A stretch of DNA of 64,000 bases, taken from NCBI RefSeq assembly GCF_000344155.1, contig NZ_BAOQ01000001.1, positions 62,001 to 126,000 of the forward strand. The letters are read 5' to 3'. The position numbers and the translations under genes are program-made. Positions 1 through 8,605 of this stretch are shown here, in pieces. Within the stretch, counting starts at the first letter, position 1. Every line of letters starts with the position of its first letter. The notes under the pieces were generated by a model. It had not been told where the DNA came from. It ran no database searches and worked only from the letters and a program-made list of their open reading frames with translations. The stretch is from Gordonia paraffinivorans NBRC 108238. GTDB taxonomy: Bacteria > Actinomycetota > Actinomycetes > Mycobacteriales > Mycobacteriaceae.

Positions 1-1236
1 TACCCGGTGGAGTTCGTCTCGCTCGGCTCGACCGGCATCGGCGTACCCATCCGCGCGACGATCACGTCGTTCGGGCCGATCCTGCTCTCCAAGGTGCTCG
101 GCCTCAACGCCACGCAGGAATCCACCCTCGGACTCATCTTCCACTGGGCCGACAAGAAGGGGCTGCCGCTGCTCGACCTGAAGGACCTGCGGTCGGTCAT
201 CGCGTTCCTCACCAGTGACGAGGGCAAGGAGGAGCTGAAGAACATCGGCGGCGTCTCGCGGCAGACGGCCGGGGTCATCCTGCGGGCCCTGACCAACCTC
301 GAGGCCGACGGCGGCGACACGTTCTTCGGCGAGCCAGAGATCGAGCCCGCCGACCTCATCCGCCTCGCCCCGGACGGCCGCGGCATCGTCACCCTCTTCG
401 AGCTCGGCGCGCAGTCCGCGCGCCCGGTGCTGTTCTCCACGTTCCTGATGTGGATTCTCGCCGATCTGTTCCAGTACCTGCCCGAGGTCGGCGACCTCGA
501 CAAGCCCAAGCTCGTCTTCATCTTCGACGAGTCGCACGTGCTGTTCGACGACGCGTCGAAGGCGTTCGTCGACCAGGTGGAGCAGACGGTGAAACTGATC
601 CGCTCGAAGGGCGTGGGTGTGTTCTTCTGCTCGCAGCTGCCCACCGACATCCCCAACGAGGTGCTCTCGCAACTCGGCGCACGAATTCAGCACGCGTTGC
701 GCGCCTTCACCCCCGACGACCAGAAGGCGCTGAAGAAGACGGTCAAGACCTATCCGGTCTCCGAGGTCTACAAGCTCGAGCAGGTGCTGACCTCGCTGGG
801 CACCGGCGAGGCCGTCGTGACGGTGCTGTCGGAGAAGGGCTCGCCGACGCCGGTCGCGTGGACCGTGGTCCGCGCACCGCGTTCGTCGATGGAGGCGATC
901 GGCGACGAGGCGATCACCGCGGCCGCCAAGGCGAGCCCGCTGTACGCGAAGTACGGGCAGACGATCGACCGCGAGTCCGCCTACGAGAAACTCGCCGCGA
1001 ACACCCTGTCCCCGGGCGAGGACGCCGATACCCCGGCGCCCGCGCCCATCCCCGTTCCTGCACCGGCGCCCGCTCCCGCCCCGAGGGCGCCGAAGCCCGC
1101 TCCGGAGGAGCCCGGCATCCTCACCGAGGTGCTCACGAGCAAGCCGATGCAGAGCTTCCTGCGGTCGGCGGCCAGCGCCGCCGGTCGGGAGTTCAGCCGG
1201 GCGATCTTCGGGACGGGGCGTCGCCGGAAGCGGTGA
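1..1236 (+). CDS. HerA-like helicase/ATPase, DUF853 family (5' truncated by window edge)
   Basis: The frame is open from base 1, so the true start lies outside the window; about 411 C-terminal residues are visible. They match the C-terminal part of DUF853 (YjgR-type) HerA-like P-loop ATPases. A Walker B-type hydrophobic strand ending in DE (VFIFDESHVLF) lies near residue 173. It is followed by the TVKLIRSKGVGVFFCSQ segment and the QLGARIQHALRAFTP segment, both typical of this family. The Walker A motif must lie upstream of base 1. The tail (about residues 340-385) is a Pro/Ala linker ahead of a short basic end (GRRRKR). The family is thought to be DNA-translocating ATPases, but the cellular role is unclear. 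It converges on the SDR gene across 53 bp. Family assignment is secure; function is not. Confidence 0.85.
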   Translation, partial: YPVEFVSLGSTGIGVPIRATITSFGPILLSKVLGLNATQESTLGLIFHWADKKGLPLLDLKDLRSVIAFLTSDEGKEELKNIGGVSRQTAGVILRALTNLEADGGDTFFGEPEIEPADLIRLAPDGRGIVTLFELGAQSARPVLFSTFLMWILADLFQYLPEVGDLDKPKLVFIFDESHVLFDDASKAFVDQVEQTVKLIRSKGVGVFFCSQLPTDIPNEVLSQLGARIQHALRAFTPDDQKALKKTVKTYPVSEVYKLEQVLTSLGTGEAVVTVLSEKGSPTPVAWTVVRAPRSSMEAIGDEAITAAAKASPLYAKYGQTIDRESAYEKLAANTLSPGEDADTPAPAPIPVPAPAPAPAPRAPKPAPEEPGILTEVLTSKPMQSFLRSAASAAGREFSRAIFGTGRRRKR

Positions 1237-1289
1237 GCGCGCCGGCGGTGTGGGCTTCGTGAGCGCTCACCCGGCGCGGTGTCGGATCG

Positions 1290-2096
1290 TCACTCGGCGC
1301 TGAACTTCTTGTAGAAGCCGCCGACGATCGGCGCCACGATGGCGCGCGGGGTGTAGCCGCCGGCCACCGACATCGCCTTCGACAGAGTGCCGGGCACGAT
1401 GCGCATCTTGTTGTGCTCCAACGCATCCAGGCTCATCTCGGCCACCTTCGCCGAGCTGTGCCACAGGAAGTCGGGCACCACCTTGTCGACGATCGAGGCC
1501 TCCTCGGGCGACGGGGTGTGGGTGCGCACCGGGCCGGGGGCCAGCAGCGTGACGTGCACGCCCTGACCGGAGACCTCACCACGGAGCGACTCGCTGAACG
1601 TGTTGACGAAGGCCTTCGACGCCGCATACGTCGCGTTGTTGGGGATCGGCATGTTGCCCGCGGCCGAACCGACCATCAGGATGCCGCCGGCGCCGCGCTC
1701 GACCATCTGCGGGAGCACCGCGAGCGTCAGATCGTGAACGGCGTTGACGTTCAGCCGGACCTGGGCGCGCTCGTAGTCGGGGTCGAGTTCGGCGACCGGC
1801 CCGAAGGTGGCGATGCCGGCGTTGTTGCACAGGACCGAGATCTCGCGTCCGGCGAACTCGGCGGCGAGGACCTCGACCCTGGCGGGGTCGGACAGATCGA
1901 CCGCGCGGACCTCGACGGCGACGTCGTGGTTGCTGCGCAGTTCGACGGCGAGTTCTTCGAGGAGTTCGCCGCGGCGGGCGACGAGGATGACCGAATGGCC
2001 GCGGGCGGCGAGGACCCGGGCGAGCTCGCGTCCGATGCCGGAGGAGGCCCCGGTGACGACGGCGCGGGCGTTTTCAGAAGGCGGCGGTACCGGCAT
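1290..2096 (-). CDS. Short-chain dehydrogenase/reductase (SDR)
   Basis: A 268-aa classical SDR. The TGASSGIG dinucleotide-binding motif sits near residues 13-20, NNAG near 90, a catalytic Ser in the VGSAAG segment near 140, and the YAASK catalytic Tyr/Lys pair near 155-159. Length and motif order are those of an NAD(P)H-dependent oxidoreductase of unknown substrate. I start at the ATG giving MPVPPPSENA, since the glycine motif then sits close to the N-terminus; an upstream in-frame start would add 18 non-homologous residues running into a hairpin. The gene follows the dienoyl-CoA reductase-like gene on the same strand. A 15-bp inverted repeat lies between them, so co-transcription may be interrupted or regulated there. 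Confidence 0.9.
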   Translation of the reverse strand: MPVPPPSENARAVVTGASSGIGRELARVLAARGHSVILVARRGELLEELAVELRSNHDVAVEVRAVDLSDPARVEVLAAEFAGREISVLCNNAGIATFGPVAELDPDYERAQVRLNVNAVHDLTLAVLPQMVERGAGGILMVGSAAGNMPIPNNATYAASKAFVNTFSESLRGEVSGQGVHVTLLAPGPVRTHTPSPEEASIVDKVVPDFLWHSSAKVAEMSLDALEHNKMRIVPGTLSKAMSVAGGYTPRAIVAPIVGGFYKKFSAE

Positions 2097-2109
2097 GTGC
2101 GCAATCGTA

Positions 2110-2157
2110 ACCGCCGTTGCGTCCGGGTCCGTGGAGGAGTCGGGACGCAACGGCGGT
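2110..2157 (-). terminator. 15-bp perfect inverted repeat between the flavoenzyme and SDR genes
   Basis: Arms 2110-2124 and 2143-2157 are perfectly complementary, with an 18-nt loop. The element lies 29 bp after the stop of the upstream minus-strand gene and 13 bp before the SDR start codon. It could be a terminator or attenuator, or a dyad operator for the SDR gene. There is no good U-tract after the stem, so classical intrinsic termination is doubtful. Confidence 0.5.
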
Positions 2158-2186
2158 GACGCGAGTGGGGTGAGATGACCGAGCGG

Positions 2187-4250
2187 TCAGTCGATCCCGG
2201 CGGCCACCTCGGTGCCCTGTCGGATGGCCCGCTTGGCGTCGAGTTCGCCCGCGTAGTCGGCGCCGCCGATGACGTGGGTCGTCACGCCCGCGAGGGTCAG
2301 CGGATCGACGAGGTCGCGCACCGACTCCTGGCCGGCGCAGATGACCACGTTGTCGACCTCGAGGAGGCGGGTCTCGGTCACGTTGCCCTCGTCGTCGCGG
2401 AAGCTCAGGTGCAGGCCCTGGTCGTCGATCTTGTCGTAGGTCGCGCCGCTGATCTGCTCGACGCCCTTCATCTTCATCGTCGCCCGGTGGACCCACCCGG
2501 TGGTCTTGCCGAGGGACTTGCCCTGCTTACCGGGCTTGCGCTGCACCATGTAGACCTGGCGGGCGGGCGGCAGCGGGCGCGGCTTGGTGACGTAGCCGGG
2601 CTTCTCCGGGTCGTCGGTGACGCCCCATTCCTGTTCCCATTCCTTCAGGTTCAGCGTCGGGGACTCGTCGGTGACGAGGAACTCGCTGACGTCGAAGCCG
2701 ATGCCGCCGGCGCCGATGACGGCGACGCGCTTGCCGATCTCGCGGTGCCCGAGGACGGCGTCGGCGTAGGACATGACCATCGGATGGTCGACGCCGGGGA
2801 AATCCGGGATGCGCGGCACCACGCCGGTCGCGACGATCACGTCGTCGAACTTCTCCGCGATCAGGGTGTCGGCGTCGACGCGGGTGTTCAGCCGCAGGTC
2901 GATGCCGAGGACCTCGATCCTGCGGGTGAAGTAGCGGATGGTCTCGTTGAACTCCTCCTTGCCCGGGATGCGGGCGGCGATGGAGAACTGGCCGCCGATG
3001 CTGTCTCCTCCCTCGAAGAGAGTGACCTTGTGGCCGCGCTCGGCGGCCGAGACCGCCGCCGACAGACCCGCCGGGCCGGCGCCGACGACCGCGACGCGCT
3101 TGGCCTTGCGGGTCGGGCTGAGGACCAGGGTGGTCTCGCGGCCCGCGCGCGGATTCACCAGGCACGAGACCTTCTTGCCGACGAAGGCGTGGTCGAGGCA
3201 GGCCTGGTTGCAGCCGATGCAGGTGTTGATCTCGTCGGCGCGACCCTCGCGGGCCTTGTTCGCCAGGTACGGGTCGGCGAGGAACGGACGCGCCATCTGG
3301 ATGGCGTCGACCCGGCCGTTGGCGAGGATCTCCTCGGCGAACTCCGGGGTGTTGATGCGGTTGGCCGCGATCAGGGGGATCGACACCTCGTCGCGCAGAC
3401 GCTCGGTGAACTTCACGAACGCGCCGCGGGGGACCGAGGTGACGATGGTCGGGACCTGGGCCTCGTGCCAGCCGATGTCGGTGTTGATGGCGTCGACGCC
3501 GAACTCCTCGGCCTTGCGGGCCATCAGCGCGATCTCGTCCCAGGTCTGACCGTTGCGGATGAGGTCGGCGACCGACTGGCGCAGGATGACCGGGAAGTCG
3601 CGTGGGACCTGGCGGCGGATCTCCTTGATGACCTCCACCAGGAAACGCTGCCGGTTCTCGGTGTTGCCGCCCCACTTGTCGGTGCGGTCGTTGGTGTGCG
3701 GGCAGAGGAACTGGTTGATGAGGTATCCCTCGCCGCCCATGATCTCGATGGCGTCGTATCCGGCCTTGCGGGCCAGCTTGGCCGAGTGGCCGAACGACTT
3801 GATGACGTGCCAGATGATCGGCTCGGTCATCTTCAGGTGCTTGAACGGGTGGATCGGCGACGGCTCGGTGCCCGGCGCGACCTTGAACGGGGTGTACCCG
3901 TAGCGGCCGGCGTGGATGAGCTGCATCGCGATCTTGCCGCCCTCGTCGTGGACCGCCTTGGTGACACGCTGGTGGCGCCGCCAGTCGAGGGCGTTGGTCA
4001 TCTTGCCGCCGGCGAACGCGAGCAAACCGGTGCGGCTGGTGCCGAAACCGCCCGTGATGATCAGTCCCGCACCGCCTTTCGCGCGCTCGGCAAAGTATGC
4101 GGCGAGCTTGTCGGTGTCCCAGAGTCGGTCTTCGAGGCCGGTGTGCATGGAGCCCATCACCAGGCGGTTCTCGATGGTCATCCCGCCGATCTGCAGCGGC
4201 GTGAACAGGTGCGGATAGTGCGGATTGGGTTGTGCCGTGTGGGCTGACAT
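2187..4250 (-). CDS. fadH: NADPH-dependent 2,4-dienoyl-CoA reductase-like FMN/Fe-S/FAD oxidoreductase
   Basis: A 687-aa modular enzyme of the FadH/TMADH family. The N-terminal half is an Old Yellow Enzyme-type FMN barrel (about residues 10-340; NRLVMGSMHT, a QLIHAGRYG motif, the EIMGGEGYLINQFL segment). A 4Fe-4S cluster motif follows, C-x2-C-x3-C-x11-C (CIGCNQAC and the Cys of VSCLVNP), near 350-370. The C-terminal half carries two Rossmann motifs (VVGAGPAGLSAA near 390; VIGAGGIGFDVSEF near 515). Family members reduce 2,4-dienoyl-CoA during beta-oxidation of unsaturated fatty acids; the exact substrate is inferred. I chose the ATG giving MSAHTAQPNP because an AAAGG Shine-Dalgarno lies 7-8 nt upstream. 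It is downstream of padR on the same strand (79-bp gap), suggesting a PadR-controlled operon. Confidence 0.88.
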   Translation of the reverse strand: MSAHTAQPNPHYPHLFTPLQIGGMTIENRLVMGSMHTGLEDRLWDTDKLAAYFAERAKGGAGLIITGGFGTSRTGLLAFAGGKMTNALDWRRHQRVTKAVHDEGGKIAMQLIHAGRYGYTPFKVAPGTEPSPIHPFKHLKMTEPIIWHVIKSFGHSAKLARKAGYDAIEIMGGEGYLINQFLCPHTNDRTDKWGGNTENRQRFLVEVIKEIRRQVPRDFPVILRQSVADLIRNGQTWDEIALMARKAEEFGVDAINTDIGWHEAQVPTIVTSVPRGAFVKFTERLRDEVSIPLIAANRINTPEFAEEILANGRVDAIQMARPFLADPYLANKAREGRADEINTCIGCNQACLDHAFVGKKVSCLVNPRAGRETTLVLSPTRKAKRVAVVGAGPAGLSAAVSAAERGHKVTLFEGGDSIGGQFSIAARIPGKEEFNETIRYFTRRIEVLGIDLRLNTRVDADTLIAEKFDDVIVATGVVPRIPDFPGVDHPMVMSYADAVLGHREIGKRVAVIGAGGIGFDVSEFLVTDESPTLNLKEWEQEWGVTDDPEKPGYVTKPRPLPPARQVYMVQRKPGKQGKSLGKTTGWVHRATMKMKGVEQISGATYDKIDDQGLHLSFRDDEGNVTETRLLEVDNVVICAGQESVRDLVDPLTLAGVTTHVIGGADYAGELDAKRAIRQGTEVAAGID

Positions 4251-4329
4251 GACGCGACCTTTCATCTGGTTGTCGTCGGGACGTTCGGTGAGACGGTCAA
4301 TCTGAGGGGAGTTCGGGTTCGGATGGTGT

Positions 4330-4878
4330 TCAGCCACCGGCGAGTTCGCGCTCGAGGGCCGGGATGACCTCGTCGCACCATTCGATGTAGCCCTGCTCTT
4401 GTAGGATGCCGCCGCGCAACACCAGGTACTGGTGCAGCTTGCGGCCGGTGAGGGACTCGGGCTCGGGGTAGTACTCGGCCTGGAATCCCTCGTACAACTT
4501 CAGTTGGGCGACGTGGGCGTCGCGGTGTGCCTTCAGTTCGCCGATGATCGCGGCGAGGTCGCCGAACTCGGCGGCGCGCAGTTTGACCCCGATGTCGCTG
4601 CGCAGGGGCTGCAGGGGAGTGGGGCTCATCGCCCACTCGGCCAGGGCTTCTCGACCGGCGTCGGAGATCGTGTAGACCTTCTTGTCCGGCCGGCCGTCCT
4701 GGCTGATCGACTCGACGCTGACGAGTCCGTCGTCGAGGAGCTTCTTCAGCGTGCGATAGATCTGCTGGTGGGTGGCCGACCAGAAGTAGCCGATCGACCG
4801 GTCGAACTGTTGGCCGATCTCGTAGCCCGTGCCCGGTCGCTCCGCCAGCGAGACCAGGATCGCGTGTTCGAGCGCCAT
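4330..4878 (-). CDS. PadR-family transcriptional regulator
   Basis: A 182-aa protein. The N-terminal winged helix (about residues 1-75) has the PadR hallmarks LEHAILVSLAERPGTGYEIG, the IYRTLKKLLDDGLV recognition region and the wing VYTISDAGREAL. The remainder is the long helical dimerisation domain of PadR/Vir subfamily members (Tyr-rich segment around residues 128-145). PadR proteins typically repress detoxification or phenolic-acid genes and are relieved by a small ligand; the ligand here is unknown. The start codon lies 29 bp from a perfect palindrome whose centre contains a TATA-like sequence, which fits autorepression. Likely targets are padR itself, the downstream flavoenzyme and perhaps the divergent permease. 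Confidence 0.93.
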   Translation of the reverse strand: MALEHAILVSLAERPGTGYEIGQQFDRSIGYFWSATHQQIYRTLKKLLDDGLVSVESISQDGRPDKKVYTISDAGREALAEWAMSPTPLQPLRSDIGVKLRAAEFGDLAAIIGELKAHRDAHVAQLKLYEGFQAEYYPEPESLTGRKLHQYLVLRGGILQEQGYIEWCDEVIPALERELAGG

Positions 4879-4907
4879 GTGGGCACGCTAACACTGCAAC
4901 AGCGCAC

Positions 4908-4941
4908 TATGCAACAAGGTGTATATAACTCTTGTTGCATA
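4908..4941. promoter_or_regulatory. Perfect inverted repeat, candidate PadR operator
   Basis: TATGCAACAAG (4908-4918) and its exact complement CTTGTTGCATA (4931-4941) flank a 12-bp spacer holding TATATAAC, a plausible -10 in both directions. A partial third half-site, TGCAACAG, lies at 4895-4902. The position between padR and the divergent permease, and the size of the dyad, fit a PadR dimer site. Function is inferred from location. Confidence 0.7.
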
Positions 4942-5017
4942 TGGATTTGTGCAGCACGCCGTGCCGGAAGGGTGAGCCGCCGCGCGGCGCGCAGGCCGGT
5001 GTCGCAGACTGTTCGGC

Positions 5018-6337
5018 ATGACCGAACCGGAGAAGGGCTCCCGGAACTTCCTGTCCTGGACACTCACCACCAACACCGTTGTCGCTCCGGAAGAGCGACT
5101 GACCTGGCCGCGGACCGCGAGCATCGGATTGCAGCATGTGATCGCGATGTTCGGCGCCACCTTCCTCGTCCCGGTGCTCACCGGGTTCCCGCCGTCGACG
5201 ACGCTGCTGTTCTCCGGCATCGGCACGATCCTGTTCCTGCTGATCACCAAGAACCGCCTGCCCAGTTACCTCGGCTCGAGTTTCGCGATCATCGCGCCGG
5301 TCACGGCGGCGGTGGCCTCCGACGGAGCGTCCTCGGCGCTCGGCGGCCTGGTGGCCGTCGGCGCGCTCCTGGTCGTCATCGGCCTGATCTGCCACTTCGC
5401 GGGGGTCCGGTGGATCGAGGTGCTGATGCCGCCGGTGGTCACCGGCACGATCGTCGCGCTGATCGGTCTCAACCTCGCACCCGCAGCGAAGAACAACTTC
5501 GTGGCAGACCCGGTGCTGGCGACGATCGTCCTGGTCCTGCTCGTCGCGTCGGCGGTGCTGTTCCGCGGGCTGCTGGGCAGGCTCGCGATCTTCGTCAGCG
5601 TCGTCTTCGGGTACCTGCTGGCGGTGGTGCTCGACTGGATCGACCCCGACAACGACTACATCGACACCTCGGGCATCGCCGGCGCCGCATGGATCGGCTT
5701 GCCCGACTTCCAGACCCCGACCTTCGAGCTCGGCGTCCTGCCGCTGTTCCTGCCGGTGGTGCTGGTCCTCGTCGTGGAGAACATCGGCCACGTCAAGTCG
5801 GTGGCGATGATGACCGGCAAGGACTACGACGACGTCATGGGTCGCGCCATCGCCGCCGACGGACTGGCGACCGTGCTCGCCGGCAGTGGCGGCGGCTCGG
5901 CGACGACCACCTACGCCGAGAACATCGGCGTGATGTCGGCGACCAAGGTGTACTCGACCGCCGCCTACTGGATCGCCGGCGCCGCCGCGATCCTGCTCGG
6001 CCTGTCGCCGAAGGTCGGCGCGGTCATCGCCGCGATCCCGCCTGGCGTCCTCGGTGGCGTGACCACCGCGCTGTACGGCCTCGTGGGCATCATCGGCGTG
6101 CAGATCTGGGTGAGCAACAAGGTCGACTTCTCCAAGCCGATCAACCAGTTCACCGCGGCCATCCCGCTCATCATCGGTATCGCCGACTACACATGGCAGA
6201 TCGGCGATCTCGTGTTCGCCGGCATCTCGCTCGGGTCGGTGGCGGCCCTCGTGATCTACCACAGCATGCGTGTCATCGGCGGGTGGCGCGGAACGGCGGT
6301 CCCCGACGAGCGGCGCGAGGTTCCCGAGGCCCACTGA
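5018..6337 (+). CDS. NCS2-family nucleobase (uracil/xanthine-type) permease
   Basis: A 439-aa polytopic membrane protein with the alternating hydrophobic segments expected for the 14-helix UraA/UapA fold. Diagnostic motifs are GLQHVIAMFGATFLVP (TM1), the VVENIGHVKSV segment (acidic residue of TM8, near residue 252) and TTTYAENIGVM (TM10, near residue 292). These are the substrate-binding glutamates conserved in NCS2 proton symporters. The context does not decide between uracil and xanthine/urate. The gene is divergent from padR with the palindrome between them, so it may be a PadR target. It ends 22 bp from the stop of the convergent hydrolase gene. Confidence 0.9.
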   Translation: MTEPEKGSRNFLSWTLTTNTVVAPEERLTWPRTASIGLQHVIAMFGATFLVPVLTGFPPSTTLLFSGIGTILFLLITKNRLPSYLGSSFAIIAPVTAAVASDGASSALGGLVAVGALLVVIGLICHFAGVRWIEVLMPPVVTGTIVALIGLNLAPAAKNNFVADPVLATIVLVLLVASAVLFRGLLGRLAIFVSVVFGYLLAVVLDWIDPDNDYIDTSGIAGAAWIGLPDFQTPTFELGVLPLFLPVVLVLVVENIGHVKSVAMMTGKDYDDVMGRAIAADGLATVLAGSGGGSATTTYAENIGVMSATKVYSTAAYWIAGAAAILLGLSPKVGAVIAAIPPGVLGGVTTALYGLVGIIGVQIWVSNKVDFSKPINQFTAAIPLIIGIADYTWQIGDLVFAGISLGSVAALVIYHSMRVIGGWRGTAVPDERREVPEAH

Positions 6338-6359
6338 GCACCGGGAGCGAGCCGTCCCG

Positions 6360-8090
6360 TCACCGCGGCAGCCGCAGGGGTACATCGGGTATCGGAAGGG
6401 GTATCGGAAGCCTCGGGAGACCCGGGACCCTCGGCAACGGGATGTCGGGGAGCGGCCCCGGAGGACCGGCGTCGTCGAACAGGCGGGTCCACCACGGCGG
6501 CGCCGGCGGTGGTGTCGGGAGACTCGGCATCGAGGGTCTGTCTCTGCCGTGGAGAACCGGTTCCTCGCCGGTGATGACCTTGACCATGTTCTGGAAGGCG
6601 GTCGAGTCCGGATCGTTCCAGTAGCCGCCATGGGTCTTGAGTCCGCCGACGTAGGTCTTGCCGTCGATCTCGACAGTGCCGGTCGCCAATCGGGTGACGT
6701 CGGCCGTGGTGTCGGGATCGGCGCCGTGCGGGTTGAAGGGCAGGAGCTGGGAGATATGGATGGGATCTCCCGGGAAGGTGAGTGCGTACCGATCGACTCC
6801 CGCCGGGTGCGGGAGATCCAGGATGCCGGTGCCCGCCGCGGACGCGTAGATGACGCGGTCGGGCGCCAGCCCCAGTTGTTCGGCGGTTCCGACCACCGAT
6901 CCGCCGTATGAGTGGCCGATGAACGTGCTCTTCGCCGCCGGGGCGTGCTCGGCGAGCTCGGCGTCGAGTTCGTGGCCGAAGACCGCCAACCGCGGGGCCA
7001 TCTCGGCGGCGTACCCGGTGCTCGTGGCGGCGACGAGATCCTGCGGGAGGTCGCCGTCGAGGTAGAGGAACACCGGGCCGTCGGTCTGGGCCGCGAGCTC
7101 GGCGGCGGCGCGCCGGTTGTCACCGCCGGCCGAGTCCATGTTCGTCCCGGTGCCCGGCACATACACCGCGACGTTGCGGGTGTTGCGTCGCAGGGTTCCG
7201 ACCATCTCGACCATGCGGCCGCGGGGCGTGTTCACGAAGGTGATGAACTGCCGCTCGACGAGGCCGTCGTCGCCTGCGGCGGGGTTCGGGTTCGTCGGGT
7301 CGGCAACGGGCTCGAGCATCTCGCGCAGGGTTCGGGCGCGGCGGCCCTGACCGCGACCGGCGCGGATCTCCTCGGCGAGGGCATTGCGGATGTTGACCTC
7401 GTTGGCCGGGATGCGCCACTCGAACGGCACACCCGGAAGATTGCCCATCACATGGGGATTCGCCTGGACGAGGCGCCTGACGTCGGCGGGACTCATCTTC
7501 TCGAGGACATCGCGGATCTGCGACTCGGTGAGCGAGCGGAGCATCATGACCGCATCGTCGGGGTCCATCATCGTGCCGCCCGGCAGCGTGACGTCCGGCT
7601 GGCCGTCGATCATCGACGCCAGGTCGGCGGTGTAGCCGTCCAGCCGCGTCCCGTAGAGCTCGTCGAGTTCGTCGATGGTGGAGAGTGCGGCGGTGATCTG
7701 CCCGGTGAGATCGGCGGCCGATGCGGCGCGGTCGGGGTCGGGGTGGGTCACCGTGGCGTCCTCGGCGATCCGGAACCCGCCGTCGGTGGCGGTGTCGAGA
7801 AGGCGGAGTGCGTGGTCGCGCGCATGCGTGAGAGCGACCGCCGCGTCGGACGCCTCGTCGGCGATCATCTGCAGGACGTTGCGGACCTCGTCGGCGTGGT
7901 CGTGTTCCTCGCCGACGCGCCGCTGCGCCGCGGCGTGGGTGAGCCCGCGCCAGGACCTCGCCGAGTCGAAGGCCGTCACGGCTCTGCCGACGGCGGTGTC
8001 GAGGGCCTCGGCCGCCTCGGACGCGCAGGTACCGGCGTCGGCGAACGTCTGCGGCTGCCATTTCAGCAGTGCCGGGATGGTCGGGCGCAT
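6360..8090 (-). CDS. DUF1023 alpha/beta hydrolase with WXG100-like helical N-terminus
   Basis: A 576-aa protein. Residues 1-110 are predicted helical with a W-R-G turn at 47-49, resembling an ESX/WXG100 substrate hairpin. A second helical stretch runs to about 265. Residues 300-500 form a DUF1023 alpha/beta-hydrolase domain with the nucleophile in GHSYGGS (Ser394), the acid in FPGDPIHIS (Asp442) and a His in KTHGGYW (His487). The last 60 residues are Pro-rich. There is no signal peptide, so any export would need a type VII-like route (inference). The ATG overlaps the stop of the upstream small gene (TGATG), so translation is coupled. The substrate is unknown; the family includes putative lipid/ester hydrolases. 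Confidence 0.85.
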   Translation of the reverse strand: MRPTIPALLKWQPQTFADAGTCASEAAEALDTAVGRAVTAFDSARSWRGLTHAAAQRRVGEEHDHADEVRNVLQMIADEASDAAVALTHARDHALRLLDTATDGGFRIAEDATVTHPDPDRAASAADLTGQITAALSTIDELDELYGTRLDGYTADLASMIDGQPDVTLPGGTMMDPDDAVMMLRSLTESQIRDVLEKMSPADVRRLVQANPHVMGNLPGVPFEWRIPANEVNIRNALAEEIRAGRGQGRRARTLREMLEPVADPTNPNPAAGDDGLVERQFITFVNTPRGRMVEMVGTLRRNTRNVAVYVPGTGTNMDSAGGDNRRAAAELAAQTDGPVFLYLDGDLPQDLVAATSTGYAAEMAPRLAVFGHELDAELAEHAPAAKSTFIGHSYGGSVVGTAEQLGLAPDRVIYASAAGTGILDLPHPAGVDRYALTFPGDPIHISQLLPFNPHGADPDTTADVTRLATGTVEIDGKTYVGGLKTHGGYWNDPDSTAFQNMVKVITGEEPVLHGRDRPSMPSLPTPPPAPPWWTRLFDDAGPPGPLPDIPLPRVPGLPRLPIPLPIPDVPLRLPR

Positions 8091-8452
8091 CAGCGATCTC
8101 GCAGGGCGTCGAACGCCGTGGCCGCCTTCGTGTCGCTGGACACGGCGTCGGCCCTGAAGCGTGTGAGTGCCGCGCTCAGGTCGGTCAACCGGGTGCCGAC
8201 GGAGGCGAGCGCACGTTCCGCCGGGCCGGCGGCGGCGTTCAGGGCGCGGGCCACTCGACTCGAGGGTCCGTGGGCGGCGGACAGGGGCTCGACGTCGATC
8301 GCGTGCACGGCCACGGCGTTGCTGCTCCACGACCTCACGATCGAATCTATGTCTGCCGGAGTCACGCCGAAAGTCGTTTTCTCCGTGCGGTATTCATCGC
8401 TGAGCCGGTACTGCAGGGACATGCGGTAAGAGAGTGGGAGAGGGTGTGACAT
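8090..8452 (-). CDS. Small helical protein coupled to the DUF1023 hydrolase (WXG100-size partner)
   Basis: A 120-aa protein, mostly predicted helical and Ala-rich, with no signal peptide or Cys. Its size and its position immediately upstream of a WXG-fused hydrolase resemble Esx-like or chaperone-like partner genes in ESX-related loci, although no W-x-G motif is present. The ATG at 8452 has GGAGG only 3 nt upstream; the inner Met at 8422 has no Shine-Dalgarno, so I keep the outer start with some doubt. The stop TGA overlaps the next ATG by one base. I do not recognise a named family. Confidence 0.7.
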   Translation of the reverse strand: MSHPLPLSYRMSLQYRLSDEYRTEKTTFGVTPADIDSIVRSWSSNAVAVHAIDVEPLSAAHGPSSRVARALNAAAGPAERALASVGTRLTDLSAALTRFRADAVSSDTKAATAFDALRDR

Positions 8453-8605
8453 GGTCCTCCAGACGCTGCTGCCCACCGAGCGGTGGTGCTCGGTTTGGAC
8501 GCACCGGACGCGCTCCCGGTTCCGTGGACCGTTTCCGAAAAGCCGTCGCAGTCAGCGGGATGGTGCGGTTACGGTGGGCCCGGTGCCGCAGTGAGGGAGG
8601 TGCTC

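Noticed and set aside
1259-1270. 12-bp palindrome GTGAGCGCTCAC between convergent genes
   Set aside because: Too short for a terminator and without promoter context; may be chance in GC-rich DNA.
2175-4247. 690-aa plus-strand frame antisense to the dienoyl-CoA reductase gene
   Set aside because: Composition is a typical GC-rich shadow (Asp/Val/Gly/Leu); the minus-strand protein has full domains and motifs.
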